64,000 nt of DNA from Luscinia megarhynchos (lineage: Eukaryota > Chordata > Aves > Passeriformes > Turdidae). The stretch covers positions 64,275,352 to 64,339,351 of the forward strand of contig JAPFBE010000003.1 of NCBI GenBank assembly GCA_034336665.1. The letters run 5' to 3'. This document shows, one piece after another, positions 1-11,800 of the stretch (the first letter of the stretch is position 1; the number at the start of each line of letters is the position of its first letter). The position numbers were made by a program, and so were the translations under genes. The notes below the pieces were generated by a model that saw only the letters and a program-made list of their open reading frames with translations, did not search any database and was not told the origin of the DNA.

Positions 1-3000
1 ATTTCTCCATTCCTGAGTAGATTACACATGTACTTTGCTGGTACATAAAGCAGTTCCACATTTTTACAGCTGGCTAAAACAACTGTTTCAGAGTAGCAGC
101 TGCTCCTGATGCCCATTTACCACTTTCAGGTAACCTATAGGTCTGAATCCATTGAGAAAAAAGCTCCACTCCAACAGAAAAAAAGAAAATAAACTCTGCA
201 AGAAACTGATGAAATGAGATAAAAGAAAAGAATGCACAGTATAAGAGCATGCATTTAGAAAAATTTGAAAATATTAGCCACTAAAGACATGTAGAATTTT
301 AATTAACAGCACATAAAGAGAAAGGCTACAGGACTGATGAGATAAGGGAAAGACTACCTCACAGCAGGAAAGGCACTTTTATCTAACCAGGACAAAGGTA
401 GGAAAACTTCACTGTTATTATCATTGAAGTTCTACTGTGAGAGTTAGCATGGCTCAAGAGGGACATATTTAGACTGGAAGATAATATTGACCTAGGAACA
501 AATGGATATGAGAAGGCCAGTGATAAATTCAGCTTGCAAAATAAAAGACTTTGAGTCATTACAGCAGATTTTGAAACAGCCATTCATAATGAGTAGCCTT
601 GGGGAAAAAATATGAAATGGTTTTACATTGGAGCTTACAATTTAATTACATTATATAAAGTGGTGGAGCATTTTGCAGTAATTAGAACATGGACTTCGTG
701 ACTCAGAAAGTCTTTGCCAGCACTGCAGTCTGGTGTGAATCTCAGATCACACATTCTTAGCTATTCTCATCATGTTTTTCCTTTTGAGTAACTCTGGATA
801 AATGATAACTTTCTGTCAAATGGTAGTGCCATTTAAACAATTTCAAGAGTTTTTCTTTCCATGCCAAGTTTCTATTCAGTGGGGACCTGAGTAATACCTT
901 GTGTTCCTGAGCAAATCTGCTCACTGGGGTAGATTCTGTTTCTTTTGTTCTGTTGGAAAATTTCACTCTTCCAGAACTTTTCCACAGATAATGCTCTCAG
1001 CTATGTGGGTGAAAAAAAATACCAAAACTTTGGCCTTCAGTTTTTCTTTGCAGGCTTTTATGACTAATTAGGTTTTCATCCAAGTATCAAAAATACTCAT
1101 CTCCTATTTCAAGCATTTAGATCACACCAGAATAAGGTAAACCTAATTTTATCCTCAGCAAAACTCCTTCCTTCTTATAAGGTGTGAAATCAGATTTAAT
1201 GTTCTCCTGTTGTAATGTCTCTTTATGACCATACATCGAAAATCTCAAGGGTCCAAAATCTAGGACTTTGTGGCCAAATAGTCAAACTCTGAAAATTTAA
1301 GAAATAAAATATAAGAAATCTTTTTGGATCACGGCCTGAGAGACAGACACAAATACGGCCCAGATGCACTTGACATTTCCACTGTTTGCTCCTTCCAGCT
1401 TCTGGTGGTAAAATCAGTCAAAGGTATTTGTAGTAGGCTGGGCTTTGATACATAACTGGTAAAAACCAGAGAGCTCAAGTCCTGGAACTAACTGAAATAA
1501 AGATTTCCACGAGAAACACAGAAGAGATACAGAAGATGTCAAATGTCAGTATTCCCCAAGCTTTCACAAGTCTGCATTTCTTTGTATTTATTATTTCAAC
1601 CCAAACCTTTGGATAGCCCATTTTGATGAAATATAGTGTAGAATCGATTCATTGGAACTTCTGCTGTCACCTCAGCCACTTGATTTCTCATGGTTCACAT
1701 ATCAGATTCAAATAAGATCCTAATCGACCAAAATCTCTTTGGACTTCCGAATTTCACAGGGCACCTCCTGGATTTTGTCAGTTGCAGTGTTGCTCTCCCC
1801 ATCACTTTGGTTTTTGTGTCAGTGAAATGTTCCCTGAGGTGGGCTTCCCAACTTGCTTCTGCCTTTCATGGACATTGTTTCAAGAAAAGCTTCACTTACA
1901 CAGCAATTCTCAAATTAACTCTCTTTTTACAGAAACACTTAGATGTGAAGCAATTATTTTTCATTCAATCCAGATTTTCATGCTCATTTGTGTAATTGCA
2001 AAATTTCTGATTTTATGTAAATAGTTCAGCTGTACTTTTTTAGATATATTTTTCTAATAATACATTTAAACTGATTTTTCTGTCTCTCCTTTTCTTATTC
2101 CTTTTGTTTTCCTTTCCTCTAGTTTTTATATGACACTAACTAGACACTAGAAGTGCACTAGAAGTGAAATCTAGTAATAATATCTAAGACAGTGTAGTTT
2201 TCACAGGAAACTGCTGTGAAATAAACAGCATCTATCATACATCAAATTTAAACCTAGATACATCAAATCTTTTTTGGTGTTTTTTACAGGTAACTTCTGT
2301 GAATATCTAAACATTAAAGGGACTCTGCATGTCTTTCTAAGGATGGTCACAGAAACTATTAATTTCTAAAGCTGAATAAGTTGTTGTTTTGGTTTGGTTT
2401 TTTTAATAGCTCCCTTTGAGCTTTCAGGCTTTTTCATTTATTATATTGCATTATATATTAAACCAGCAAGATCTAAGCCATATAATTTTAGTTAAATTTT
2501 AAGCTTTATTTGGGATGCATACAAATTTTATGTATTCTAAACAGACTTGGAATTTCTATTGACATGACTCAGTCAACCAGAAATTGTCTTAAAATATTTT
2601 AAGCTCCACAGGTATTAAAAATCTTGCTAAATCTATTGTACTTTCTTTTGGATTACGTTGACTCAAAAGAAAATTCAAATCAAGCTGAAAAATTTCCTGT
2701 TTGATCTGCAATCTTTCAGAGAAATCTTGGTTACTAGAATTCATGGGTTACCCATGAAATACATGAGAATTGCTTTATCCATGTACAAACATACAAGATG
2801 TTCCAACTGTGAAACTCTGAGCTGAGATGGAAAGAGGTAGGGGGAGAAGAATATGATTAGAATTAAATTAAGAACTGGAAGACATCAGTGATAACCAAGG
2901 GGTAGATATATTAATATGCATTAATATGTCAGTAAGGAGGAAAGCAACTTTAATGGGCAGTAAAGCAGAAGAGTTTAGATCTCTTGGAATTTAGAACTGA

Positions 3001-6000
3001 TGAAAAGAAGCTGTTTGTAAGCTGAGGACCCTTACCCTGTGTTGAGAGCCTTTCAGAATCTGCTCATACCCAACACAGTATGAAACACATCTGGAAACAC
3101 AGCTCATATCAAACCTCTGTGACAGCTCCCTGGCTTGCAAATCTACCTGTATAGGCACGATGGGGCAGTCTCCCAAGTAGGAGCCTAAATACTTTACTTG
3201 GTGGAGATGCAGGTGGTGTTGAAGAGCTCCAGGGAAATCTGGTGCTAGCTTAAGATACCGAGTGCAGGAGGCCCTGCCTCTGGAGGGGTCAAAGATCATA
3301 GCTTTGCTTCACTGCAAACAAACTAAAGCATTTGCTTAAAGTACAATGTTTGAAATGTCACTGGCAAGTTTGAACTGCCTCTGACTTCCAGATCTCTTCA
3401 GCAAAAATACTAGTCACCCTAAGACGCTCATAATAACAATATAAGCTGTCTGTAGTGCTGGCTACAGCCATAGGACCACTGTGCAAACAAGACAAAACAC
3501 AAAAGGTACCCCAGTCCATACAGCAAGAAGCTATAACTCCTTGCCACACAGCTCCACAAAGAAAAAAAAATCCTTCTGCAGCTTTTCCAAATTCTTGGTG
3601 ATTTTTTAATTTATCTCTCTCTGGGGAAAAATGTGACATTCACCCCAAAAAGGAGTGTTAGTTATGTATTGCAGCTTAGAAATGAAAGCCACCAGCCTAA
3701 CAGCAACATCCAAAAGTAAAGCACATGTGTCTCTGGACAGCATGGTAGAGGATGGAATCACAACACACACAAGCAAGGACACCTGAAGAAAAAGCTGCAT
3801 GGGCTAGGGGGAAGATGGTCACAAGTAAAATCAGCTAATACAGGAGTGTGTCAGCAGGACACAAAAAAAAGACACAAAAGGACACAAAAGAATGGGTGAA
3901 GAGAATAAAACTAAAATTTGACAGCATTTTTATCTTACAGCGAAGCAATTAATATAATGTTGATTTACAGCTCCATCTAAAAATGGTGTGAGCTGTACTT
4001 GTCATCAGAGGCATTATGTTTGGAAAGAGTGAGTTTCTCCAAGAGAAGATGTACCTGTCAAAATGCAAATTGGCATAGGAAACAGGATAATCTGGAGAGC
4101 TGTTAACACAAGGTAATCAAAAACATATAGAAAGTTTCCATTCAACAGTCTTAGACGATTTTTTTTTTCATTTTTGGTCTGTGTAACGACAGAGCCACAA
4201 TAACTTCACATTTTGTTTCTCTTTAATTCAGTATTTTTCTTGCTGTATCTGACCAATGGCTTTGTGCTACATGTGAAAAGGTACCTAAAAAATCATATGA
4301 ACACACAATCTGTGCTTTCCAGTGCCAGAAACAAATGAATTCTTTTCCTTTTTCACCTTCTTTCTACTTCTTATCCACAGTCTTAGAAAAAAAAATGTTT
4401 ATTTCATATTTAAAACCTGGAATCTGAGCCACCTGACATGACTCACTTATCTGCAGAGATAAGAGCCTGTTGGAGAAGGCTGGTGTTGCAGAGCTCATGC
4501 CAGGCTGTAAACTTTGGAAGAGGCCATTTGATCTGAAAAGTTTTCCATTTGGGCCAGCCTCACATCCTTACATGGGCACTCATCAGACAAGCTTTGCTCA
4601 TTTTCTGAAAACAGCCTTTCTAAATTATTGTGGAATGAGATGGCTTATTACTATATGGCTTGTAGGATAAATATTTCCAAAATAAAACTAAAGTTTCATA
4701 AATAAGTGGAGGAGAAAAAGAGTGTTGAAATTGTGGTTGTTTATTGCTAGAAGAAAAAAACACCAAATGATCATTTCTGCAAATTTTATGCTGACTACTG
4801 GAATAAACGAAAAAATGCTTATCCACAGGGGACTATGTAAAGCAATAGATGAGGGTGCTTATAAATAACTTGTGGTGATGATGGAAAGCTGTGTATATTT
4901 TTCTTCTCCACATGGGATATGCCAAAAGGAGAGCATGCCAAAAAGACTTATGTCAAGATTTTTTAAAACCACAAACAATTTTGGCTCCTATGTCTACAGA
5001 TGTCCTATGAAAGCTGATTTACAGGTAAACAATGTGTGAAGCTGGAAGATACTTAATGGTTTATAAAAACTATTCATCAGTAATTTCTGCAGAAGCAGAC
5101 ACTGGACATGGCATGTAATGTCCGTGCAGGCCCATGAAGGTAAAAACAAACACCATGGGAGAAAATGAGCATTTCCTCTTTAATTAGAGGGGGACCAATA
5201 CATCACCCCTTTGAATGAGCCTCTTGTTACAACACAGAAAAGAAAGATGAGGCTGGAATTGGGATGTGAGAAGGACATGCAAGATTTCAAGTGCTCTGCA
5301 GTATGTATTGTGTGGCAGCACCAATCCTTTGAAGATACAAAGAAGTATTAAAATCAATATATTCTCCACAGGCCTCTGATGCTCATTTTGCTTTTCTCAT
5401 TTTAATAATGTGGTGCTTTATACAAAATACATATACTATAGGCAATCTTCCTTGATCAAAAAAATATATTACAAATATTCAGCTGATATATTTTGACAAA
5501 TAATCTTGGTAACAGGGTTTCAAATATTTCTGTTTGTGGACAGTTTAGATGTCTATCACAAACTAAGACATCCACATGCCATCACAAAGGAGTGGAAGGC
5601 AGTCTATAAGCCTTGCACTGCAGAGAAGTGTTTAATTTCCCAGAGAATGCTATAATGGGATGTAGCCAAGCTGAAAAAGGGGAAGAAAATGAGTTTTCTA
5701 CCCAAGGAGAAGGATCAGGAATTAATTCCTCTCTGGAAAAGAACTAAACTGCACTCTAGGAGAGGAAAGAAGCTGACCTCAGCCTGACAGGATGTTTGGA
5801 AAGGGAGCACAGCATAGGCTCTGAGATGTCAGATTCCACATTTTCAGGATCTCTCTACCCAACGAAAAATGGCATTTGTTTTGACCTGACAATTTGTATG
5901 CTAAAGACAAGTGGCTGGAAATGACTGCTGACACTTTATACAAACTGAAAACTGTCCTAGATAGCAGAAAAGAAGGGTATTTGTCAAGGATAATAGGCCT

Positions 6001-7585
6001 GGAAAGATCTTTTGAATCCCCTAAAGTGCCAAGAAAGCAGGACATCTGATCAAAGAGGTACAGAGCACACCATGTAGGATCCCAAAATTGCCTCCAACAC
6101 CATGTAAGAAGTTTAATGTTGACGTTAAATGTCTTAAGAAGGTAGGGGAAGGGAAAAGATGAGCAGACCTCTGCATGACACCCAGTATACCCATGAAACT
6201 CAGCAAGGCCAAGCAAGCATCTCTGCAGCACTTATTTACCAGCTGCAGTCAAATCACAACAGGAAGGCAAGTGGGTTACATGTTTCAACTTGAATGCATT
6301 TATTTCTTTATCATTAGTGATTCTATAACACATTTGAAAGCATGTTTAAGCCTTGTGCAAAGCCTGTCTTTCATGTGTGTTTATCACAAGTCAGAAGGTT
6401 GCACTGAATCCCCAGAGGAACCCACATGGAGAAGCAGACACAGAGGAACAATTGAGATTTCTGTGTTGGTCCTGGGGGCTGCAGAGGCTCACAGGCATAA
6501 GAAACACATCAAGTGTGTTCAGAAAATACACGGATGGAAGCAGGAAAAGAAAGAGCCTGCTGATATAGAGAGGGATACAAACAGAGAAAGCTTGACTGAA
6601 TGTGAAACAGGTGACAAATCTTGCAATTTTATTCCCAAGGAAAATTTATTAGTATGAATTCTGCATGACATTTAACAAGTTTCACTGCATTAAAAATTAA
6701 GAATTTTTTATTTTATGGAAGTATCATTAGCTGTTTTTCAATCGTGTATGAAATAGCTCTGTAATTTCCTCTGTTACTCACTGCACTTAAGTATTGTCTC
6801 AGGGAAGCTATGACCACATAAACAGACCATAAAGCCCCCATCTTGTTCTTAAATAAACTAGACCTGAGAGCAGATTTTGACAATCCATTCTCTTCCTTTC
6901 TTAGGTAGGATAACAATCACTCCCCAGATACCTCTATGCAATCTGGGGCTTTTGCTCCACAGATAAAATCATAGGAATTTCAGCATTTTGTCCTAGAACT
7001 GATAGAGGGAATAAATATACAGAAATAAGAGCATCAGTTTCTTAACAAACTAAGTTGCCTTCACCTAAACTTGTAAAGAAATACAGAAAACAGCCTGGGG
7101 TCTAACATGTTATGATAACATAGTGTGAGATCTAACTTAAGCCTTAGAATAGCATAAAAAATATCCTGTATGCTGCTGAGAGAAAGAATTAAAAACTCGT
7201 CTCTGGTGTGAGCAGACAGATTAACTGGTTTACAGTCAAGGTATATCACAGAGGCAGAGACTTTGGTGATGTTTCAGCACATAGTATTTTGGGATGGCAT
7301 AACTTACTAGGTCCAGCCTTATTAGGCTCCATGCTGTGCCAAGAGCTGCAGTCCTCTCGAGGTCACCACATCTCTGCTTTTTGCCACCATTTGTGGCCTA
7401 CAAAGTGCCCAGTGGGTACATCTGCTCCCCTGTGGGAGGCTGCAGTCTCTCAGAAATGCCATGATCTAGTGTAAAATCTAAAGTGAAGCATAGGACAAAA
7501 TGTTTATGTGGGAAAGAATGTATTTACCTTGACTTATTTAGGAGAATTTTCCCCAATTGCATTTCAGGAATAAATTTGTTGTTCT
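1..7585. other. AT-rich unique non-coding DNA
   Basis: No gene, RNA or mobile element is recognised here. Several open frames of 60-160 codons occur on both strands and overlap each other around 5.8-6.7 kb. None shows a domain, a convincing start context or a splice framework, and their lengths are within chance for DNA this AT-rich. Heavily decayed repeats could be present but cannot be named by eye. Confidence 0.6.
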
Positions 7586-7589
7586 TCCA

Positions 7590-8125
7590 TGTGTGACAGA
7601 AGCAGAAGAGAGCCAGGGAAGAATCTGGAGGGCTGAGGACAGAAGTTCCAGGCTGAGAGTGCAGCCAAGCTGAGGGGACTGAGGAGCAGGGAAACCCCTG
7701 GCTGACTCAAGCCTTAGCAATAGTGCCACAATGCTCTAGAAGGCTGCACCAGGAGCACAGGGAGGGAAGGGAACACTGGCAGCAGCTGGGATGCAGGCCT
7801 TGCACCACATGCTCTGTGAAGCCCCCCAAATGAAAGCTCCTTCATGAGGCAAGGGCACTGCTCCAACATTCTGAGTGGCATTTTCCTCCAGGCTGCCACT
7901 GCTGGCAGCTCTGGGCAGATGTGCTCTGGGAGACACCCCTCAGCTCCCATCCCCACCCCACAGGTGCCTGGGCAGGGCTCACAGCCAGAAGGTGCTCCTG
8001 GGCTGGGTTCAAGCTTGATGATGTTGGCAAGCTGCCCCATGCCCTGGCAAGAGCTGCTCAGAGCACCTGCAGGGACCTTCTCCATCCCAGACTGCTTCAC
8101 AGGCTGGAGGCTCTTCCACTTGGTG
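7590..8125. other. GC-richer unique block
   Basis: This block is visibly richer in G and C than its surroundings, with many CAG, CTG and GGAG words and few CpG dinucleotides, so it is not a CpG island. Both strands carry open frames of up to about 128 codons, which GC-rich DNA gives for free because stop codons are AT-rich. It could be an old exonised region, a decayed LTR or ordinary isochore variation. I do not recognise it. Confidence 0.4.
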
Positions 8126-8719
8126 ACTCTGAGTAAAACACAAAGAGAAATATGTTAGATTTATATGTAGATTTTTATATTAGAATTGTATTTCAAGCTG
8201 TGAAGCTCTTGAGTAACAGCACAGAAATATCCATTCTGCAATATGCACATCTTATTCCAAGCTGTGGTGGCACTGACCTGGAGTGAGACACACTCCTACC
8301 CAGGGCACAGCAAGCAGGGAACAGCATGGCTGTCCAAGCAAACTCACACAGCTTCTGTCCACCATGGCTCATTTTTTGTGTATTTCCCTCTATAATCTTT
8401 TCTCATGTCTTGTGCAAAGATTGTGAGCTCTCCAGGGAAGTGTATCTTCAATCTGCTTATTGCTTGCAGGTTTATCCACTGCTTTCCTCCAGTGTACTTC
8501 CGTCTCCAGGACCTACACAGGGCTACCAGTTTCTCCTCCACATTGCTAAATCTATACTAAATCCCAAAATTAGGGATGTAAATTCACAAGTGGAGGGCAG
8601 GAGACGCGTGACACCACAGAAAGACAGACAGCAATCTTGCTCTGGTCTTTCCATCTTCCTCTACAGAACTACAGTGCTCACACTGAACCAGGACAGCCCT
8701 CCTCAGTCACAGATATGAC
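8126..8719. other. Unique DNA, nothing recognised
   Basis: This is single-copy-looking sequence upstream of the T tract. A 130-codon plus-strand frame runs through 8326-8718. It has no recognisable domain and ends just before the T run. I see no repeat family signature. Confidence 0.5.

Positions 8720-8741
<22 letters not shown>
8720..8741. repeat. Homopolymer T run (22 T)
   Basis: An uninterrupted run of 22 T. It lies immediately before AAATTACAG, so it could serve as the polypyrimidine tract of a splice acceptor. It could equally be the A-tail of a minus-strand retro-insertion, but no retrocopy body is recognisable downstream. Confidence 0.95.
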
Positions 8742-8750
<9 letters not shown>

Positions 8751-8751
<1 letters not shown>

Positions 8752-8885
8752 TGACTTCTTTATTCCAAGGAGCAAAGCCTACAAGTCACAGAGGATATGG
8801 TAAAGCCATTTTTGTCCTGCTGGCTGGAGCCCAGTGGCTTGGTCAGGCAACCCATCCTGACCCAATTCTTCTAAGGAGAGCAAAG
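8751..8885 (+). CDS. Candidate internal exon, 45 codons, unknown product
   Basis: Seen directly: a T22 tract followed by AAATTACAG (acceptor-like) at 8750, then 135 bp open in the first frame from an ATG, then AAG|GTGAGT at 8885/8886, which matches the donor consensus. The segment is exactly 45 codons, so it would be a symmetric phase 0-0 exon. The conceptual product begins MTSLFQGAKPTSHRGYGKAI, has a short hydrophobic stretch (IFVLLAGAQWLG) in the middle and ends in basic residues (LLRRAK). No domain is recognised, and no partner exon was identified. Inference only: it could be an exon of a novel or lineage-specific transcript, or a chance coincidence of good splice signals. Confidence 0.17.
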
Positions 8886-11800
8886 GTGAGTGACCAAAAC
8901 CCAGAGGCTGTTTCATGACAGATGAGCATGGGAATGACAGCACTCAGAGCACTCTAGTCTGGCATCACTTCCACAGAGCTGCTCCACCACTGCACCTTGT
9001 CCCCTCTGGCTACCTCTGGAACACACAGATCCAATTACCTAGCAACCAAACTCAGGGCTCAAACACTTGTAACACATTCAGGCAGGAGCTGCAAAAGGAG
9101 GGGTTGACCCCATTGGCTTGGGTCCAAATAATTATTCTGTTTAACGAAGCTTATATAATCCTCATTGCTGGGATAATGGAGACTTTTAAAATAGCTATGG
9201 ATAATTACAATTAAATAATAATAAAAATAACTATCATAAATATAGTCACCATGAATCACAATAATGTACTTTGCAAATACCTCTGGTTCAGTATTTTGGA
9301 CATATCAAAACCCAACCGATTTTCTTTGTCATTTCAGGTCCCTACATTGAGACATTCTCTTGGAGAGGAAAAAGACAATGAAAAACCTTGGGTTTGTTGG
9401 CTCAAAGTTCCAAGCAATCAAGTTTTTAAGTTTTATGTTCCTATTTCTGTTTGCATATTACTTGGGAGATGAACCTACAGACAGAGAAGGAAAAATAGGG
9501 CACAACTATTAAAAACAGGGAGGTGATGTTCTTTAGCACTTCAGCTTAGAGAAAAACAGCACTTCCTCTATCACTCCAGTCAAGAGATCTTAAAAAATAA
9601 ACAAAAAAAGAAAAGATAAGTTATAAAATTGGTGCAGATGATCAATATCTATAGTGTGCTGAGAAGCAACCAAGTTACTCAGCTTTTTCATGTGTTCTGA
9701 AAGTAGACCTACAAAATGCAGAGAAAGAAATGAGTGAAGAATTCAAGGTTTAGATTAATGTTGCTTTTGCTTTTAAGGAAAAAATAAAGTCTTCCACAGT
9801 TTTTTTCTTTTTTGCTTCTTCCTTAAATTTTCCTTGGTTCAAAAAAAAAAAAATCTGTTACAATTATAGTAATTCCAAAACTGCAGAACCAGGCAGCTCC
9901 TTCTTCCATGTCCTTTGGAAGTTGCCTAAATTGATGGAATTTGTCAGTTTCTGGAATGGGAGTAAACACCTGTCTCTATAGGAAATACAGGGCAAAAGCT
10001 TCTGTTTGACCCAGCATGTCTAGCATCAGTGAAGATTCTAGAGTTTAAAAGTGTTGCTACATTGAGACCCTTTGAGCTATCCTCAGTTCAATCACATTAT
10101 GCAAAGCATAACACAAATCACAGACAATTAAGTGAGAATCCTCATTTCTCTTCCATATTTCTGATATTATTCTTATCACAGTTATATGCTTTCCACCCAT
10201 TGCAATTAAATTTTTATACATTTTTTAAATGCTATTGTAAAAAGAAATTATTATAATTTTTTTTCCTGTTTACAGAACACCTGACAGATTTTTCTGGGAC
10301 ACCTCTTCCTGCAAGCAATCTGACTCATCTAATACAGGACCTTGCAAGAAGCTCAGGGAATGTCCCTCTACTAAGAACACTGATACAGAGTACAGATGAC
10401 AGTGACTTGCTCTAACTTGTTGTGGGATGGCAGCTTGCCTAGGGATCAGGTTGGACTGGGATGTGCTTTCAGGTCTTCTTGAGTTGTCTGCTCATTCAAT
10501 ACTGCCTCATCTGTCAGAGGTCACCAGGGCCAAAAGTCACCCATGCCCAGCTATACCATAGTGAAACTCTGCCTAAAGTGGAACTAATTAACAAGAGAAG
10601 CCTCTTTTAGGTCAATGTGCTGAGAAGATCAAAGCAGATACAGCTGGGCCAAGCCAGTGAATTTATTTTCCCAAGGGGACACCTTTTATGATGGTATCAA
10701 AAATTATTTATACATCTGCATGAAATGAGGGCGTTAGCATGGAAGGATGTTTGATTCCCTTTCCTCAGAACTGTGATTTACTCCACACAAAATAAATATC
10801 CAGTTGTGCAACATGTGAAGACAACATGGTGGACTGGAGTGACCTGGTGCTCACTAATGCAAACCAGACTCCACAAGCTGATGGACTGCTCCTCACAACT
10901 GCTTCACCTCTACTATGGAAGTGGCAAATATTTAACATTAGAATTTCTTTCTTGTTTATTTTTTTTCCTCCTGGCTCTCAACCATGGCATTCATATTGCT
11001 ACTCTTAACATTTGTGAACAACCACTATTTTCATCATCTCTTCTCTCACATTTAATCTATCAAAAAAATCCCTGCACTTTTAAGTTCATATTTTCCATGT
11101 TCTCAGAAACCAGTGCTTTGGATCATAGTAATTTTATATTCTTTTTCATTATTAAGTTAAGGAGAAGAAAGAAGCAAGAGGTACAGAGAGTTATGTGCCT
11201 CTGAAATTATATTCTCTTGCATGTAGAATGGAAACAAGACACAGGATGGCTGGGGAGGTTGCCTAGGATACATGATGCTGCCAGTATTGAACATGTCCTG
11301 TTCCCATTAAGGTAGGGTCAGATTTCAAGCTCACTCTCATGATTTATCATGGGCTACTATTTCCATCATTGTGACAAACCAGGCTCTCAGTAAATCAGAC
11401 ATGAGGACCTCATCCTGGGACTTTGAGGCCACAGTTTCAAGATGCGAAAATGAAGCTAACCAGCAGGTTTACCTCATCTTTCATCCCCAAGCTGACCATG
11501 TCCACTGTGACACCTCAGGGTCTGTGCACTTTCAAACCTGAGTCCATATTTTCTGTGAAATAGATGATCACAACATCTCTCTCCAATTACCACAAATGAA
11601 CAGCAGAACATTATGTTACCACATTCCTGCATGTAGTTTCATGTCCTAATGACAGCTTTGCTCTGAAACCACTTATGCTTTTTAACAAAATTTTAAGGGG
11701 TTCCAGAAGTAGAAGGCACAGAGTGCCAGAAGGCCCTGTGCATTTCAGATGGATTCTACAGAGGCCATTAACTCCAGCTCCCTGAACCCTGATGGCCCAG

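Noticed and set aside
6175..6657. 160-codon plus-strand frame overlapping a 150-codon minus-strand frame (5779-6231)
   Set aside because: No domain, mutually antisense overlap, and a length expected by chance in 64 kb of six-frame AT-rich DNA.
10276..10398. Strong acceptor-like tract followed by about 40 open codons
   Set aside because: The open run is short, a stop follows, and no poly(A) signal is close, so it is too weak to list as an exon.
10385..10480. Faint resemblance to a CR1 3' end ('caggttggactgggatg')
   Set aside because: Only one short block matches and the terminal repeats are missing.
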